A stretch of DNA of 64,000 bases from Streptomyces lichenis (GTDB lineage Bacteria > Actinomycetota > Actinomycetes > Streptomycetales > Streptomycetaceae), in NCBI RefSeq assembly GCF_023218175.1, contig NZ_JALPTH010000015.1:62001-126000 (forward strand), given 5' to 3'. The notes under the pieces were generated by a model, which worked only from the letters and a program-made list of their open reading frames with translations, was not told the origin of the DNA and ran no database searches. Position numbers and translations under genes: made by a program. This document shows positions 32,037-39,086 of this stretch, piece by piece (position 1 is the first letter of the stretch; each line of letters opens with the position of its first letter).

Positions 32037-32716
32037 CTGTCGGCCATGCCCGGGAAGGTGCGGACCCGCAGCCACTGCGGGCTGTCGTTGCCCACCCCGC
32101 GCGGCCCGTCGAGGGCGTCGGCGTGGTGCCGCGCGCTCTCCCACTCCGCGTAGTTGAGCATCCGGGTGCCGTCCAGGCTCGTGTGGAAGGTGGCCGAGAT
32201 CCCGCCCGGATGCGGTCCGGCGCCGGAGTCGGCGTCAGCGGCGAGGGCGTCCAGCACCCCGTCCACCCACCGCCGCACCCGCTCCCCGTCCGGCCCGTCG
32301 AACTCCACCTCCACCGCCACCACACACCCCGGCGCCGCCCCTTCCCCGCCCATCCCGACGGACCGGTACACCTCGTACGAGGTCGGCTCGGTCCGCTCGA
32401 TCCCGGGCACCGCCGCGTCGACCTCGGCCACCCGCTCGTCCCGCCCCCGCCGGACGAAGCCCTGGTAGTCCTCCTCGCTCGCCCACTGCCCGTAGTGCAG
32501 CAGGCTCTCGCCGTCCTCCCCCACCAGCACGGTGTACGACAGCGGCCCCGGCGCGGGCCAGGGCCGGCTCCGCCAGGCCCGTCCGATCGCCTCCACCACG
32601 GCCCGCTGCCGCTCCGGCGTCCCCACCCGCCAGATGCTCACCTTGACCACGCCGACGCCCGGGCGGTCCAGCCGGGGACGGGCATACGGGTCGCTGACCA
32701 CGGATCCTGCGGACAT
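31988..32716 (-). CDS. Protein with two antibiotic biosynthesis monooxygenase (ABM)-like domains
   Basis: 242 residues from the ATG at 32716, with GAGGAGG upstream; the frame opens at 32782 but lacks a better site. Two dimeric alpha-beta-barrel repeats are visible: VVKVSIWRVGTPERQRAVVEAIGRAW with LLHYGQWASEEDYQGFVRRG in pieces (about 25-110), and CVVAVEVEFDGPDGERVRRWVDGVLDAL with MLNYAEWESARHHADAL (about 130-220). The HYGQW/NYAEW pattern is typical of ABM domains, which in various proteins oxidise aromatics or degrade haem. Here the catalytic function is unproven. The first domain is followed by a linker rich in Gly. Upstream lies a paired-repeat promoter region. Confidence 0.82.
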   Translation of the reverse strand: MSAGSVVSDPYARPRLDRPGVGVVKVSIWRVGTPERQRAVVEAIGRAWRSRPWPAPGPLSYTVLVGEDGESLLHYGQWASEEDYQGFVRRGRDERVAEVDAAVPGIERTEPTSYEVYRSVGMGGEGAAPGCVVAVEVEFDGPDGERVRRWVDGVLDALAADADSGAGPHPGGISATFHTSLDGTRMLNYAEWESARHHADALDGPRGVGNDSPQWLRVRTFPGMADSRFRRFSPALSLRAGE

Positions 32717-32776
32717 GACGGCCTCCTCAGCGCGGCCCGCACCCCGACGGTGCGGGTTTCCCGCGTCGACCCCCAT

Positions 32777-32806
32777 CCTCAAAGGTCAACCACACTTGAG
32801 GTCAAC
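32777..32806 (-). promoter_or_regulatory. Operator/promoter candidate upstream of the ABM gene
   Basis: CCTCAA (32777-32782) and TTGAGG (32796-32801) form an inverted repeat with a 13-base spacer. GGTCAAC is directly repeated at 32784-32790 and 32800-32806. On the minus strand this reads as two TTGACC hexamers, usable as -35 boxes. The layout recalls MerR-type regulated promoters, but no MerR gene is in the window. Confidence 0.5.
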
Positions 32807-32821
32807 TGCCTCCATGGCAAA

Positions 32822-32868
32822 GGGCCGCCCGTTTCCCTCCGCGTCAACGGACGGGAAACGGACGGCCC
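32822..32868 (-). terminator. Hairpin after the membrane-protein operon
   Basis: Sixteen-base arms (32822-32837 and 32853-32868) with one mismatch and a 15-base loop, 49 bases past the stop of the DUF4235 gene. Confidence 0.75.
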
Positions 32869-32916
32869 CTGGCGGCATGCGGCACACGCCGCATCCTCAT
32901 CCGGTACCTGGCGGCG

Positions 32917-33231
32917 TCAGCCCGGCCAGTTGCCGGTCACCCGGCGGACACCGACCGCGCCGCTGCGGTCCACCGCGGCCTTGACCACGGCGAAGATCGC
33001 GCCCTGGATGGCGGCCGCCAGCAGGATCTCCTTCCAGGTGCGCTCCTCGTCCATGGCGTCCGGAGCGTCCCCGTCACCGACGACCGCCCAGGTGCGGTTG
33101 AACACCGTGCTGGCGATGGCACCGCCCGCCATACCCAGCGCGAGGCCGACCGGGCGGTACAGCAGCTTCTGCTTTTTCTTCTTCTTCGACTTCGGAGGCT
33201 TGGGCGCCTTCGAACCGGCCACTGAGCTCAT
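32917..33231 (-). CDS. DUF4235-family small membrane protein
   Basis: 104 residues from the ATG at 33231, coupled by ATGA to the gene upstream. A Lys/Pro-rich start (KAPKPPKSKKKKKQK) is followed by KLLYRPVGLALGMAGGAIASTVFNRTWAVV (first membrane segment) and RTWKEILLAAAIQGAIFAVVKAAVDR (second membrane segment). This matches the DUF4235 pattern, whose role is unknown. In actinobacteria it is often encoded with DUF3618 and holin-X-like proteins, exactly as here, so the three probably act together at the membrane. Confidence 0.85.
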   Translation of the reverse strand: MSSVAGSKAPKPPKSKKKKKQKLLYRPVGLALGMAGGAIASTVFNRTWAVVGDGDAPDAMDEERTWKEILLAAAIQGAIFAVVKAAVDRSGAVGVRRVTGNWPG

Positions 33232-33746
33232 CCCCACTTCCCGTGCGCACCGCACTTACGCTGCGTCTTCCGCTTCAACTTCTTCAACTGCTTCGCGAAC
33301 GGCGACGTCGGCTTCCGCTTCACCCGCACGGCCTTCACCTGCGCGGCCTTGGCCTGCGCCGCCTTCGCCTGCTTCAGAAGCTCGGCCTTGACCAGCTCCG
33401 CCTTGTGCAGCTCGGCCTTCAACTGCTCCGCCGTCAGCCGCTCCACCTTCAGGTGCTTCGGCTTCAGCTGCTGGGGCTTCACCTGCCCGCCGCCGCCCCC
33501 TCGGCGCTTCAGCCCCCAGATCACCAGCCCGGTGGCCACGGCCACCGCGGCCGCGGCCGCCGCCAGGACCTGCCGGGGGTGCTCGCGCACCGGCTGCGGC
33601 GCCTTCTCGTGGACCAGCTGGGCGGCACGCGCCTTCACATCGGTCTTCGCCATCAGCTGGTCGAGGGTCTCGCCCAGCTCGGCCCGCTTCTGGGCCGCCT
33701 CCAGCCGTAGCTGGTCCGGGCCCGGGCTCTTCGCGCTGTCGCTCAT
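33228..33746 (-). CDS. DUF3618-family protein with a Lys/Ala-rich C-terminal tail
   Basis: 172 residues from the ATG at 33746, coupled by ATGA on both sides. The N-terminal DUF3618 block is PDQLRLEAAQKRAELGETLD with QLMAKTDVKARA (about 10-45). A single membrane segment follows (about 60-80, VLAAAAAAVAVATGLVIWGL). The rest (about 90-172) is strongly basic and helical with repeating KAEL/KAAQ units (TAEQLKAELHKAELVKAE, QAKAAQAKAAQVKAV) and ends KKLKRKTQRKCGAHGKWG. The tail recalls histone-like or nucleic-acid-binding tails and is larger than the usual DUF3618 protein. If the membrane segment is real, the tail is probably cytoplasmic. No function is known. Confidence 0.82.
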   Translation of the reverse strand: MSDSAKSPGPDQLRLEAAQKRAELGETLDQLMAKTDVKARAAQLVHEKAPQPVREHPRQVLAAAAAAVAVATGLVIWGLKRRGGGGGQVKPQQLKPKHLKVERLTAEQLKAELHKAELVKAELLKQAKAAQAKAAQVKAVRVKRKPTSPFAKQLKKLKRKTQRKCGAHGKWG

Positions 33747-34132
33747 CGGTGGACCTTCTCCTTGAGCTCGTGGACGTCCGACCGCACCCCGTCGATGGCC
33801 CGCTCGGGCTTCGGCGGTACGGCCTGCTTGAGCTCCTTGCGGCCGAGCAGGGCGAGAACCCCTGCCAGCGCCAGGAACACCACGGTCGCGATCAGCACCG
33901 CCAGCCAGACGTCCAGCGGGATCGCCAGCACCGCGGCGAGGGTGGCCCACACCCCGATGAGGCCGACGTAGCCGACGGCCGCCGCGGCCCCCAGCATCCC
34001 GCCGCCCTTGCCGGCGCGTTTGCCCTTGAGTGCCAGTTCCGCCTGCGCCGTGCGCATCTCGGTCCTGACCAGGTCGGAGAGCTGTTCCGAGGCCTGCTTG
34101 ACCAGCTCGCCGACCGACGGTTCTCCGGCCAT
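33743..34132 (-). CDS. Actinobacterial holin-X/DUF1469-like membrane protein
   Basis: 129 residues from the ATG at 34132, which has GGGAGG seven bases upstream; Met codons further up (34147, 34249) lack this. An amphipathic N-terminal helix (SVGELVKQASEQLSDLVRTE with MRTAQAELALKGKRAG) precedes two membrane helices (about 50-72 and 77-97). An amphipathic charged end (LKQAVPPKPERAIDGVRSDV) follows. This is the phage_holin_3_6 / holin-X pattern. Despite the name, chromosomal members are not shown to be lytic. It is the first gene of the three-gene operon. Confidence 0.85.
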   Translation of the reverse strand: MAGEPSVGELVKQASEQLSDLVRTEMRTAQAELALKGKRAGKGGGMLGAAAAVGYVGLIGVWATLAAVLAIPLDVWLAVLIATVVFLALAGVLALLGRKELKQAVPPKPERAIDGVRSDVHELKEKVHR

Positions 34133-34475
34133 CGGGTCGCCTCCCATCTCGTACGGGGAGGCTCCGGGTACCCCGCCGCCCGGCTCCCATACCCCGGGGC
34201 CGGCCGACGACCGTTCAGCAACACTTGAGTGTGGTGCGAGCAGATCCAAGTGGACCTCCCGCCTTGCCGGAGCCGAGACCGCCCCGCATGCTTCCTCCCC
34301 ACGCCGCCGAGCCGGCCCTGACCCGCGCGGCGACTTCCCCTCCGCGGGCGATGCGCTGCTGGTGGGCTGGATCGGGATGGCCGGGTTCGGCGGCTAGGGC
34401 ATCGCCCTGGCGGTCGCGGCCCGTGCGTAGGGGCTGCGGACGCGTCCCAGCCGCCGGAGGGTGCGACCGGCGGGC
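34133..34475. other. Intergenic region between the membrane operon and dapD
   Basis: 343 bases containing the promoter of the membrane-protein operon, probably near 34190-34260 where AGCAACACTTGAGTGTGG gives the least GC-rich stretch. CACTTGAGTG is a 10-bp near palindrome. I see no gene, repeat array or clear -35/-10 pair. Confidence 0.45.
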
Positions 34476-34502
34476 GGCCCGTCAGTGGCCCACTGACCGG
34501 CC
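34476..34502 (-). terminator. Hairpin after dapD
   Basis: GGCC, C, GTCAGTGG (34481-34488), one base, CCACTGAC (34490-34497), C, GGCC: a nearly perfect stem 16 bases beyond the dapD stop on the minus strand. Confidence 0.65.
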
Positions 34503-34517
34503 ATCCGACGACCGGGC

Positions 34518-35501
34518 TCAGTTGTGGCTGTGCAGGATGTCGTTGAGGCCGCCCCAGACCGCGTTGTTGGGGCGGGCCTCCACGGTGCCGGTGACCGAGT
34601 TGCGGCGGAAGAGGATGTGGGAGGCGCCGGACAGCTCGCGGGCCTTGACGACCTGGCCGTCGGGCATGGTGACCCGGGTGCCCGCGGTGACGTAGAGGCC
34701 GGCCTCGACCACGCACTCGTCGCCCAGCGCGATACCGACACCCGCCTCGGCGCCGATCAGGCAGCGCTCGCCGACGGAGATGCGGACGTTGCCGCCGCCC
34801 GACAGGGTGCCCATGGTGGAGGCGCCGCCGCCGATGTCGGAGCCGTCGCCGATGACGACGCCCGCGGAGATGCGGCCCTCGACCATGGAGGTGCCCAGGG
34901 TGCCGGCGTTGAAGTTGACGAAGCCCTCGTGCATCACGGTGGTCCCGGCGGCCAGGTGGGCGCCGAGGCGGACCCGGTCGGCGTCGGCGATCCGGACGCC
35001 CTTGGGGGCCACGTAGTCCGTCATCCGCGGGAACTTGTCGATGCCGGTGACCTGGAGGTGCAGGCCCTCCGCGCGGGCGTTGAGCCGGACCTTCTCCACG
35101 TCGTCCACGGCGACCGGGCCGAGGCTGGTCCAGGCCACGTTGGCGAGGAGGGCGAAGACGCCGTCCAGGTTCTGGCCGTGCGGCCGGACCAGGCGGTGGC
35201 TGAGCAGGTGCAGGCGCAGCCAGACGTCATGGGTGTCCAGCGGCTTGTCGTCCAGGGAGCCGATGACCGTGCGGACCGCGACGACCTCGACGCCGCGCCG
35301 GGCGTCCACGCCGATCGCCTTGGCCGCGCCCTCCCCCATGAGGTTGGCGGCCTCGTCGGGGGTGAGCCGCTCGGTCCCGGCCGGGCCCGGCTGGTCGCTC
35401 AGCTCGGGCGCCGGGAACCAGGTGTCGAGGACGGTGCCGTCACCGGCGATGGTGGCGAGGCCGGCGGCGACCGCGCCGGTGCTACGAGGTGCAGAAGTCA
35501 T
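34518..35501 (-). CDS. dapD: 2,3,4,5-tetrahydropyridine-2,6-dicarboxylate N-succinyltransferase DapD
   Basis: 327 residues, typical of the actinobacterial DapD type (longer than the E. coli form). It succinylates tetrahydrodipicolinate with succinyl-CoA in the lysine/meso-diaminopimelate pathway, and so feeds peptidoglycan. The N-terminal alpha/beta part (1-165) is followed by a left-handed beta helix with hexapeptide repeats: VRIADADRVRLGAHLAAGTTVMHEG in pieces, GRISAGVVIGDGSDIGGGAS and VGERCLIGAEAGVGIALGDE. A C-terminal cap follows (ASHILFRRNSVTGTVEARPN). It is monocistronic, between two hairpins, and reads away from the suf operon end. Confidence 0.96.
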   Translation of the reverse strand: MTSAPRSTGAVAAGLATIAGDGTVLDTWFPAPELSDQPGPAGTERLTPDEAANLMGEGAAKAIGVDARRGVEVVAVRTVIGSLDDKPLDTHDVWLRLHLLSHRLVRPHGQNLDGVFALLANVAWTSLGPVAVDDVEKVRLNARAEGLHLQVTGIDKFPRMTDYVAPKGVRIADADRVRLGAHLAAGTTVMHEGFVNFNAGTLGTSMVEGRISAGVVIGDGSDIGGGASTMGTLSGGGNVRISVGERCLIGAEAGVGIALGDECVVEAGLYVTAGTRVTMPDGQVVKARELSGASHILFRRNSVTGTVEARPNNAVWGGLNDILHSHN

Positions 35502-35572
35502 GTGTGAAACCTAACCGGCGGGCCGGGTGCCGGGCGAACCGGTCTCAGGGGACGGGAGGGGTACGGGGGCGG

Positions 35573-35670
35573 GGCCCGCCAACCGAGACGGCCCGCCGCC
35601 CGGAAGCGGCCCGCCAATCGAATCGGCCCGCCGCCCGGAAATGGCCCGCCAACCGAAACGGCCCGCCGCG
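35573..35670. repeat. 35-bp tandem repeat, nearly three copies, upstream of dapD
   Basis: Units start at 35573, 35608 and 35643, each opening GGCCCGCCAAYCGAADCGGC and continuing CCGCCGCCCGGAA. The third is cut short by TACGACC at about 35670. The array lies between the suf operon terminator and the dapD start, so dapD transcripts may begin inside or beyond it. Confidence 0.92.
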
Positions 35671-35688
35671 TACGACCGGGAACGGAGA

Positions 35689-35728
35689 ACGGCCCCGCCC
35701 CCGGGGATGAACCCAGGGGCGGGGCCGT
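35689..35728 (-). terminator. Hairpin ending the suf operon
   Basis: Perfect 13-bp arms ACGGCCCCGCCCC (35689-35701) and GGGGCGGGGCCGT (35716-35728), 14-base loop, 18 bases past the sufT stop. Confidence 0.85.
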
Positions 35729-35746
35729 ACGTGTACGAGGCGGACC

Positions 35747-36106
35747 TCAGACGTTGAAGCCCAGCGCGCGCAGCTGCTCGCGGCCGTCGTCGGTGATCTT
35801 GTCCGGGCCCCACGGCGGCATCCAGACCCAGTTGATCTTCAGCTCGTTGACGATGCCGTCGGTGGCGGACTTCGCCTGGTCCTCGATGACGTCGGTCAGC
35901 GGGCAGGCCGCCGAGGTGAGCGTCATGTCGAGGGTGGCGATGTTGGCGTCGTCGATGTGGATGCCGTAGATCAGGCCCAGGTTGACGACGTCGATGCCCA
36001 GCTCGGGGTCGACCACGTCGTACAGGGCCTCGCGGACCTCCTCCTCGGAGGCCGGCTTCATGGCCACGGAGGCGGCGGCGGTCTCGGGGGCGGTGTTCTC
36101 GGTCAT
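35747..36106 (-). CDS. sufT: SufT-like MIP18/DUF59 Fe-S cluster assembly factor
   Basis: 119 residues from the ATG at 36106, which overlaps the sufU stop (ATGA). It is a DUF59/MIP18 domain: EEEVREALYDVVDPELGIDV (about 21-40), NLGLIYGI, DMTLTSAACPLTDV with the conserved Cys, and VWMPPWGPDKITDDGREQLRALG in pieces. SufT-type proteins help Fe-S maturation or carriage. It is the last gene of the suf operon, followed by a strong hairpin. Confidence 0.93.
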   Translation of the reverse strand: MTENTAPETAAASVAMKPASEEEVREALYDVVDPELGIDVVNLGLIYGIHIDDANIATLDMTLTSAACPLTDVIEDQAKSATDGIVNELKINWVWMPPWGPDKITDDGREQLRALGFNV

Positions 36107-36567
36107 ACGGTCTTCCTCTCCGCGTCCCGGCCCAGTGCCTGGGCGGTCGCGTCCTTCCAGGCCATCCAGCTCAGCAGGGCGCACTTGACCCGGGCGGGGT
36201 ACTTGGAGACACCGGCGAACGCCACCGCGTCCTCCAGCACCTCCTCCATGGCGTCGTCCGGCTCGATGCGGCCCTTGGACTGCATCAGCTCCAGGAAGAC
36301 GCCCTGGATCTTCTCCGCCTCGGCCAGCTCCTTGCCGACCAGCAGTTCGTTCAGCACGGAGGCCGAGGCCTGGCTGATGGAGCAGCCGTGCCCCTCGTAC
36401 GAGACGTCCGCGACGCGGGAGCCGTCGTACCGCACCCGCAGCGTGATCTCGTCGCCGCACGTGGGGTTCACGTGGTGCACCTCGGCGTCGCCGTCCCGCA
36501 AGCCCCGCCCGTGCGGGTTCTTGTAGTGGTCCAGGATGACGTCCTGGTACATGGAGTCCAGCTTCAC
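36103..36567 (-). CDS. sufU: SUF system sulfur-relay/scaffold protein SufU
   Basis: 154 residues from GTG 36567 (TGAGGT upstream). It is an IscU-fold protein of the SufU type: LDHYKNPHGRG, NPTCGDE (Cys37, Asp39), GHGCSISQAS (Cys62) and KYPARVKCALLSW (Cys129). These residues bind zinc and accept persulfide sulfur from SufS. The insertion between the second and third ligands (about 75-115) is typical of SufU and absent from IscU. Overlap with sufT implies coupled translation. Confidence 0.95.
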   Translation of the reverse strand: MKLDSMYQDVILDHYKNPHGRGLRDGDAEVHHVNPTCGDEITLRVRYDGSRVADVSYEGHGCSISQASASVLNELLVGKELAEAEKIQGVFLELMQSKGRIEPDDAMEEVLEDAVAFAGVSKYPARVKCALLSWMAWKDATAQALGRDAERKTV

Positions 36568-36627
36568 GCGTACCTCAGTCCCTCATCCGAAGCAGTCATC
36601 TCATCCGACGAAGTCATCATCACGTCG

Positions 36628-37884
36628 TCAGCCGAAGAAGTTGCGGACGTGCTCCAGGCCCTCGACCAGGGCGTCCACCTCGGCCGGCGTGGAGTACAGA
36701 TAGAACGACGCTCGCGTGGTCGCGGGAATTCCGTACCGCAGGCAGACCGGGCGGGCGCAGTGGTGGCCGACCCGGACGGCGATGCCCTGCTCATCGAGGA
36801 CCTGGCCCACGTCGTGCGGGTGGATGTCGCCGAGGGTGAAGGAGATCGCCGCGCCGCGGTCCTCCGCGGTGGCCGGGCCGATGATGCGCAGGTCCGGCAC
36901 CTCGGTGAGGCGCTTGATCGCGTACTCGGTGATCGCGTGCTCATGGCGCGCGATGTTCTCCATGCCGATGGAGGCGAGGTAGTCCACGGCCGCGCCGAGG
37001 CCGACGGCCTGGGCGATCGGGGGCGTGCCGGCCTCGAACTTGTGCGGGGCGGGGGCGTAGGTGGAGGAGGACATCGAGACGGTCTCGATCATCTCGCCGC
37101 CGCCGAGGAACGGGGGCAGGTCCTCCAGCAGCTCCTGGCGGCCCCAGAGCACGCCGATGCCGGTCGGGCCGCACATCTTGTGGCCGGTGAAGGCCACGAA
37201 GTCGGCCTGGAGCGCCTGGACGTCCAGCACCATGTGCGGGGCGGCCTGGGAGGCGTCGATCAGGACCAGGGCGCCGACCTCCTGGGCGCGGCGCACGATG
37301 GCCTCGACCGGGTTGAGGGTGCCGAGGATGTTGGAGACCAGCACGAAGGAGACGATCTTCGTCTTCTCGGTGATGACCTCCTCGATGTTCGACAGGTCCA
37401 GGCGGCCGTCGTCGGTGAGGCCGAACCACTTCAGCTTCGCGCCGGTGCGCTGCGAGAGCAGCTGCCACGGGACGATGTTGGAGTGGTGCTCCATCTCGGT
37501 GATGACGATCTCGGTGTCCCGGTCGACCCGGTACGGCTCGTCGGCCCAGCCGAGCATGTTGGCCACGAGGTTCAGCGACTCGGAGGCGTTCTTGGTGAAG
37601 ATCACCTCGTCGCGGCTGGGCGCGTTGACGAAGGCGGCGACCTTGTCGCGGGCGCCCTCGTAGAGCGCGGTGGCCTCCTCGGCCAGCACATGGACGCCGC
37701 GGTGCACATTGGCGTTGTGCTGCTCGTAGTACTCGCTGAGCACGTCGATGACCTGGCGCGGGGTCTGGGAGGTCGCGGCGTTGTCCAGGTAGACGAGCTT
37801 GCGGTCGTCGTGCAGGACGCGGTCGAGGATCGGAAAGTCCTTGCGGATCGCCTCGGTGTCGAGGAGTCCCGGCAGCTGGATCAC
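36628..37884 (-). CDS. sufS: Cysteine desulfurase SufS
   Basis: 418 residues from GTG 37884, with AAGGGGAG upstream; the open frame to 38103 adds only Pro/Arg-rich sequence. It is a class V PLP enzyme that takes sulfur from cysteine for Fe-S assembly. YLDNAATSQTPRQVID, HRGVHVLAEEATALYEGARD, TKNASESLNLVA and EMEHHSNIVPWQ lead to the PLP lysine in FTGHKMCGPTGIG (Lys236) and the active-site Cys in VGHHCARPVC (Cys376). The short Cys loop marks a group II desulfurase that needs SufU, which is encoded next door. Confidence 0.96.
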   Translation of the reverse strand: MIQLPGLLDTEAIRKDFPILDRVLHDDRKLVYLDNAATSQTPRQVIDVLSEYYEQHNANVHRGVHVLAEEATALYEGARDKVAAFVNAPSRDEVIFTKNASESLNLVANMLGWADEPYRVDRDTEIVITEMEHHSNIVPWQLLSQRTGAKLKWFGLTDDGRLDLSNIEEVITEKTKIVSFVLVSNILGTLNPVEAIVRRAQEVGALVLIDASQAAPHMVLDVQALQADFVAFTGHKMCGPTGIGVLWGRQELLEDLPPFLGGGEMIETVSMSSSTYAPAPHKFEAGTPPIAQAVGLGAAVDYLASIGMENIARHEHAITEYAIKRLTEVPDLRIIGPATAEDRGAAISFTLGDIHPHDVGQVLDEQGIAVRVGHHCARPVCLRYGIPATTRASFYLYSTPAEVDALVEGLEHVRNFFG

Positions 37885-37996
37885 GCTGCTCCCCTTTCGG
37901 TGGTCCGGACGCTGGTGCCGCCCGGGTGGGCGCCCGCGAGGCGCACCCGCTGGACGCGGGCCGGGTGGTGCGGGCGGGTGGCCTCGCGGACTCGGC

Positions 37997-38761
37997 TCAC
38001 TGGGCGGTGCCGCCCTTCGTGTACGCCTCGTAGCCCTCGGCCTCCAGCTTGTCGGCCAGCTCGGGGCCGCCCGACTCGGCGATCCGGCCGCCGGCGAAGA
38101 CATGGACGTGGTCGGGCTTGATGTACCGCAGGATGCGGGTGTAGTGCGTGATCAGCAGGGTGCCGGTGTCGCCGGACTCGCGGACCCGGTTGACGCCCTC
38201 GGAGACGATCCGCAGGGCGTCCACGTCGAGGCCGGAGTCGGTCTCGTCCAGGATCGCGATCTTCGGCTTGAGCAGCTCCAGCTGGAGGATCTCGTGGCGC
38301 TTCTTCTCACCGCCGGAGAAGCCCTCGTTGACGTTCCGCTCGGCGAAGGAGGGGTCCATGTTCAGCCGCTCCATGGACTCCTTCACCTCCTTGACCCAGG
38401 TGCGGAGCTTGGGGGCCTCGCCGCGGATGGCGGTGGCGGAGGTGCGCAGGAAGTTGGAGACGGAGACGCCGGGGACCTCGACCGGGTACTGCATGGCGAG
38501 GAAGACGCCGGCGCGGGCCCGCTCGTCGACGGACATCTCCAGCACGTCCTCGCCGTCGAGGGTGACGGTGCCGCTGGTGATCGTGTACTTGGGGTGGCCG
38601 GCCAGCGAGTAGGCGAGGGTCGACTTGCCGGAGCCGTTGGGGCCCATGATGGCGTGGGTCTCGCCCTGCTTCACGGTGAGGTCGACGCCCTTGAGGATCT
38701 CCTTGGTGGCGTTGTCGGCCTCGACGGAGACGTGCAGGTCGCGGATTTCAAGCGTTGCCAT
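37997..38761 (-). CDS. sufC: SUF complex ATPase SufC
   Basis: 254 residues from the ATG at 38761. It is an ABC-type ATPase of the SufBCD scaffold: LEIRDLHVSVE, Walker A GPNGSGKSTLAYSLAG, SVDERARAGVFLAMQYPVE (SufC-typical), signature FSGGEKKRHEILQLELL, Walker B IAILDETDSGLD and the switch His in LLITHYTRIL. It is cytoplasmic and not a transporter. It lies seven bases after the Rieske gene. Confidence 0.97.
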   Translation of the reverse strand: MATLEIRDLHVSVEADNATKEILKGVDLTVKQGETHAIMGPNGSGKSTLAYSLAGHPKYTITSGTVTLDGEDVLEMSVDERARAGVFLAMQYPVEVPGVSVSNFLRTSATAIRGEAPKLRTWVKEVKESMERLNMDPSFAERNVNEGFSGGEKKRHEILQLELLKPKIAILDETDSGLDVDALRIVSEGVNRVRESGDTGTLLITHYTRILRYIKPDHVHVFAGGRIAESGGPELADKLEAEGYEAYTKGGTAQ

Positions 38762-38768
38762 GGGTGAC

Positions 38769-39086
38769 TCAGGACTCCTGGGTGACGGAGACGAGCACAT
38801 CGTCCCCTTCGATCTTTACGGGGTACACGGGGACGGGGCGCGTCGCGGGTAGGCCGGACGGCTTGCCGGTGCGCAGGTCGAAGCTGGAGCCGTGCAGCCA
38901 GCACTCGATGGAGCAGTCCTCGACCTCCCCCTCGGAGAGGGAGACGTTGGCGTGCGAGCAGATGTCGTTGATGGCGAACACCTCGCCGTCGGTGCGCACG
39001 ACGGCGACCGGGGTGCCGTCGAGCTCGACCCGGCGGGGGGTGTCGTCCTCCAGCTCGCTCAGCCCGCAGGCCCGGACGAAGGGCAT
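38769..39086 (-). CDS. Rieske-type [2Fe-2S] ferredoxin of the suf operon
   Basis: 105 residues from the ATG at 39086, which shares one base with the sufD stop (TGATG). It is a Rieske ferredoxin (NirD/BphA3-like): the cluster motifs are CSHANVSL in INDICSHANVSLSEG and CWLHGSSFDL in IECWLHGSSFDLRTGKP, with Cys-X-His and Cys-X2-His ligands. PATRPVPVYPVKIEGDDVLV ends the fold. This gene is a fixed member of actinobacterial suf operons and may supply electrons for cluster building, though its role is not established. Confidence 0.94.
   Translation of the reverse strand: MPFVRACGLSELEDDTPRRVELDGTPVAVVRTDGEVFAINDICSHANVSLSEGEVEDCSIECWLHGSSFDLRTGKPSGLPATRPVPVYPVKIEGDDVLVSVTQES

Noticed and set aside
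31988..32716. Antibiotic biosynthesis gene cluster
   Set aside because: The ABM domain name is a family label only; no polyketide, peptide or tailoring genes accompany it.
33743..34132. Prophage lysis gene
   Set aside because: The holin-like label comes from a fold seen in many chromosomal actinobacterial proteins. No phage structural, integrase or endolysin genes are nearby, and the operon partners are DUF3618/DUF4235.
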